A DNA stretch of 6,844 nucleotides from JBFWNZ01 sp050250795 (GTDB lineage: Bacteria; Pseudomonadota; Alphaproteobacteria; UBA8366), in NCBI GenBank assembly GCA_050250795.1, contig JBFWNZ010000210.1, positions 1 to 6,844 on the forward strand, in the 5' to 3' direction. The number at the start of each line of letters is the position of its first letter. Position 1 is the stretch's first letter. Positions 4,732 to 6,844 of this stretch are shown piece by piece. The notes beneath the pieces are model-generated. The model worked only from the letters and a program-made list of their open reading frames with translations, had not been told where the DNA came from and ran no database searches. The translations under genes were made by a program, and so were the position numbers.

Positions 4732-6354
4732 ATGTCCGCCTTCGGCAGGAGGCTCGACCGGCGTGCGGCCAATTATCGGCCGCTGACGCCGCTCGGCTTC
4801 CTGACGCGGGCGGTTCGCCTCTGCCCCGAGCGGACGGCGGTTATCCACGGCGATGGCCGCTACAGCTATCGGACATTCTACGAACGCTGCGTGCGGCTGG
4901 CCTCTGCCTTGGCCGCGCGCGGCGTCGGCCCCGGCGACACCGTCGCGATCCTGGCCCCAAACTCGCCGGCGATGCTGGAGGCCCACTACGCGGTGCCGAT
5001 GCTCGGCGCCGTGCTGAGCCCGATCAACACGCGCCTGGATGCGCCGACGGTCGGCTACATCCTCGACCACGGCGAAGCCAATATCCTGCTGCTCGATGCG
5101 GAACTCGCGTCTCTCGGATTGTCAGGCTTGAGGGAGGCCGCGCGCCGTCCCGACCTGATTGAGATCCACGATTCGTCGGCCGCGCCGTCGGCGTCGCTTG
5201 GCGGACAGGATTACGACGCCTTGCTGGCCGCCGGCGATCCGGATTTCGCCTGGCCGGGCATCGAGGACGAGTGGCAGCCGATCAGCCTGAGCTATACCTC
5301 GGGGACCACGGGCGAACCCAAGGGTGTCGTCTACCATCATCGCGGCGCCTATCTCACCGGGGTCTGCAACATCCCGGCCTTCCGGCTCACGCCGTTCCCG
5401 GCCTTTTTGTGGACCCTGCCGATGTTCCACTGCAACGGATGGGGCAACATCTGGGCCGTGACGGCGCAATGCGGCACGCATATCTGCCTCCGGCAGGTCG
5501 ATCCGGCGGCGGTGTTCCGCCTCATCGACACGCACGGCGTCACGCATCTCTGCGGCGCGCCGATCGTGCTGAACATGCTGGTGAATGCGCCGGTGGAACA
5601 GCGCCGCCGTTCGACGCATCGGGTGGAATACACCATCGGCGGGGCGCCGCCGCCCGCTGCTTTGATGGCGCGTGCCGAAGAAATCGGCTTCAACCTCACC
5701 CATGGCTACGGGTTGACGGAGACCTATGGACCGGCCGCGTTCTGCACATTCCATCCGGAATGGGAGGATTTGGCTCTGGACGAGCGCGTCGAGCGGATTC
5801 AGCGGCAGGGTGTGCATGTGCTGTCCCAGACCGATATGACCGTCGTCGATCCGGCCAATATGGCACCCGTTCCGTGGGATGGCGCGACCGTTGGAGAGAT
5901 CATGGTCGCCGGCAACGCGATCATGGCGGGCTACCTCAAGAACCCCGAGGCGACCGAAGCGGCCTTCGCCGATGGCTGGTTCCACAGCGGCGACCTCGCC
6001 GTCGTGCATCCCGACGGATATGTCGAGGTTCGCGACCGCGCCAAGGACATCATCATCTCCGGCGGCGAGAACATCTCCAGCATCGAGGTCGAAAACGCGC
6101 TGTTCCGCCATCCGGCGGTTCTGGAAGCGGCCGTCGTGGCGAAGCCGGACGATAAATGGGGGGAGACGCCCTGCGCTTTCGTGGCCCTTAAGGACGGCGC
6201 CTCCGCCGACGAAGCATCGCTGATCGCGCATTGCCGCACCCAACTGGCGCATTTCAAATGCCCCAAATCCGTCGTCATCGGCCCGCTGCCCAAAACGGCG
6301 ACCGGCAAAGTCCAGAAGCATGTACTGCGGGAGCGTGCACGCGAGAAAGTCTGA
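4732..6354 (+). CDS. AMP-forming acyl-CoA synthetase/ligase
   Basis: A 540-residue adenylate-forming enzyme (ANL superfamily) that activates a carboxylic acid with ATP and joins it to coenzyme A. Core motifs are all present: the P-loop YTSGTTGEPKG (188-198), PMFHCNGW (230-237) at the acyl pocket side, GGAPPP (303-308), GYGLTET (325-331), GWFHSGDLA (415-423), the hinge RDRAKDIIISGGENIS (434-449) and PKTATGK (520-526) with catalytic lysine K526. The PMFHCNGW pattern recalls plant AAE/BZO1 enzymes and bacterial relatives that use short-chain, medium-chain or aromatic acids; the true acid is unknown. An in-frame reading upstream to 4570 overlaps the hydrolase and is rejected. The ATG at 4732 lies 10 bases after the hydrolase stop and has no good ribosome site, so translation is probably coupled. 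In the operon it would activate an acid released by upstream steps for CoA-dependent breakdown. Confidence 0.95.
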   Translation: MSAFGRRLDRRAANYRPLTPLGFLTRAVRLCPERTAVIHGDGRYSYRTFYERCVRLASALAARGVGPGDTVAILAPNSPAMLEAHYAVPMLGAVLSPINTRLDAPTVGYILDHGEANILLLDAELASLGLSGLREAARRPDLIEIHDSSAAPSASLGGQDYDALLAAGDPDFAWPGIEDEWQPISLSYTSGTTGEPKGVVYHHRGAYLTGVCNIPAFRLTPFPAFLWTLPMFHCNGWGNIWAVTAQCGTHICLRQVDPAAVFRLIDTHGVTHLCGAPIVLNMLVNAPVEQRRRSTHRVEYTIGGAPPPAALMARAEEIGFNLTHGYGLTETYGPAAFCTFHPEWEDLALDERVERIQRQGVHVLSQTDMTVVDPANMAPVPWDGATVGEIMVAGNAIMAGYLKNPEATEAAFADGWFHSGDLAVVHPDGYVEVRDRAKDIIISGGENISSIEVENALFRHPAVLEAAVVAKPDDKWGETPCAFVALKDGASADEASLIAHCRTQLAHFKCPKSVVIGPLPKTATGKVQKHVLRERAREKV

Positions 6355-6364
6355 AAATCATAAC

Positions 6365-6371
6365 GGGAGGA
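6365..6371 (+). promoter_or_regulatory. Ribosome-binding site of the last gene
   Basis: GGGAGGA is a strong Shine-Dalgarno sequence five bases before the ATG at 6377. It fixes the start of the gene that leaves the window and is the best ribosome site in the operon. Confidence 0.88.
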
Positions 6372-6376
6372 ATGCG

Positions 6377-6844
6377 ATGGCCGACGGGACCCTGACGATG
6401 GCGCTCGATCTGTACGACCGCCATATCCCCTTGTTTCTCGGTCAGGTCGCTTCACCGCCAGGCCTGCATATCGAGGTTCTCGAAGTCGGCATGGTGCCGC
6501 CGCGCCGCCACGGCGTGCGCCGGCACGCGCGGATGCTGCACGGGCAGGAATTCGATATCGCCGAGGTTTCGCTCGCCTCCTACATCATGGCGCGGGCTGC
6601 CGGCGCACCCTTCACCGCGGTACCGGTCTTTCCGCGCCGCCTGTTCAGCCAGAATCACATCTTCGTCGCCGAGAGTTCGGACATCCGAACGCCACAGGAT
6701 CTCGCGGGAAAACGCGTGGCGATCTGGGCCTTTCAAGTGACGATGTCGGTGCTTGCGCGCGGCGACCTGGCGCGCGACTACGGGGTCGACTGGCGGGATA
6801 TCGTCTGGATGACGCAGCATCCCGAGGAAATTCCGTGGAGCGGC
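6377..6844 (+). CDS. 4,5-dihydroxyphthalate decarboxylase-like / periplasmic-binding-fold protein (partial)
   Basis: An open frame of 156 codons runs off the right edge; the family is about 320-330 residues, so roughly half is visible. The block HGVRRHARMLHGQEFDIAEV (45-64), then SLASYIMARAAGAPFTAVPV (65-84), FPRRLFSQNHIFV (85-97) and TPQDLAGKRVAI (105-116) strongly resembles proteins annotated as 4,5-dihydroxyphthalate decarboxylase (Pht5 type), which share the type 2 periplasmic-binding/NMT1 fold with transporter substrate-binding proteins. There is no signal peptide: the start MADGTLTMALDLYDRH goes straight into the first strand. This supports a cytoplasmic enzyme over a periplasmic receptor. 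Pht5 decarboxylates 4,5-dihydroxyphthalate to protocatechuate; here the substrate is inferred only to be an aromatic or related carboxylate. It follows the acyl-CoA synthetase by 22 bases in the same operon. Alternative: an unusual ABC-transport or NMT1-like binding protein. Confidence 0.82.
   Translation, partial: MADGTLTMALDLYDRHIPLFLGQVASPPGLHIEVLEVGMVPPRRHGVRRHARMLHGQEFDIAEVSLASYIMARAAGAPFTAVPVFPRRLFSQNHIFVAESSDIRTPQDLAGKRVAIWAFQVTMSVLARGDLARDYGVDWRDIVWMTQHPEEIPWSG

Noticed and set aside
3972..4772. A 266-codon minus-strand open frame opposite the dienelactone hydrolase
   Set aside because: It lies opposite a complete hydrolase with an intact triad, and its own start and composition are unconvincing.
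5122..6321. A 399-codon minus-strand open frame inside the acyl-CoA synthetase
   Set aside because: It mirrors codon bias of the synthetase, which has every ANL core motif on the plus strand; the antisense product has no recognisable features.

Overview
This is a GC-rich, densely coded stretch of a proteobacterial chromosome or large replicon. Family resemblances (a LigE-type glutathione S-transferase, a LysR regulator divergent from a catabolic gene, a dihydroxyphthalate-decarboxylase-like protein) suggest a metabolically versatile alphaproteobacterium. The taxonomic guess is inference; there is no rRNA or other marker. I see no RNA genes, mobile elements, CRISPR arrays or phage genes, and no gene-free stretch longer than about 150 bases.

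Left part (1-2217): the first 32 bases look like the last codons of a rightward gene, possibly an enoyl-CoA hydratase. Tail to tail with it, four bases away, is a leftward PLP enzyme that closely matches 2,3-diaminopropionate ammonia-lyase (DpaL/YgeX). A LysR-type regulator is transcribed divergently from it. The roughly 100-base gap between them is locally AT-rich and holds inverted repeats of the kind LysR proteins bind, so the regulator probably controls the lyase and itself.

Middle (2214-3146): a leftward ten-helix EamA/DMT-family transporter converges on the LysR gene. Their stop codons overlap in a shared TTAA, leaving no room for an intergenic terminator.

Right part (3147-6844): a 148-base divergent promoter region carries three back-to-back inverted repeats. 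It leads into a tight rightward operon with gaps of 23, 10 and 22 bases: a LigE/beta-etherase-like glutathione S-transferase, a dienelactone hydrolase with an intact Cys-Asp-His triad, an acyl-CoA synthetase with all core adenylation motifs, and a protein of the 4,5-dihydroxyphthalate decarboxylase/substrate-binding-protein fold that runs off the window's end. Together these suggest breakdown of an aromatic or ring-derived acid: glutathione-dependent ether or isomerisation chemistry, lactone hydrolysis, CoA activation and decarboxylation. The actual substrate cannot be read from the sequence. This four-gene combination is the most promising candidate for an undescribed pathway here.
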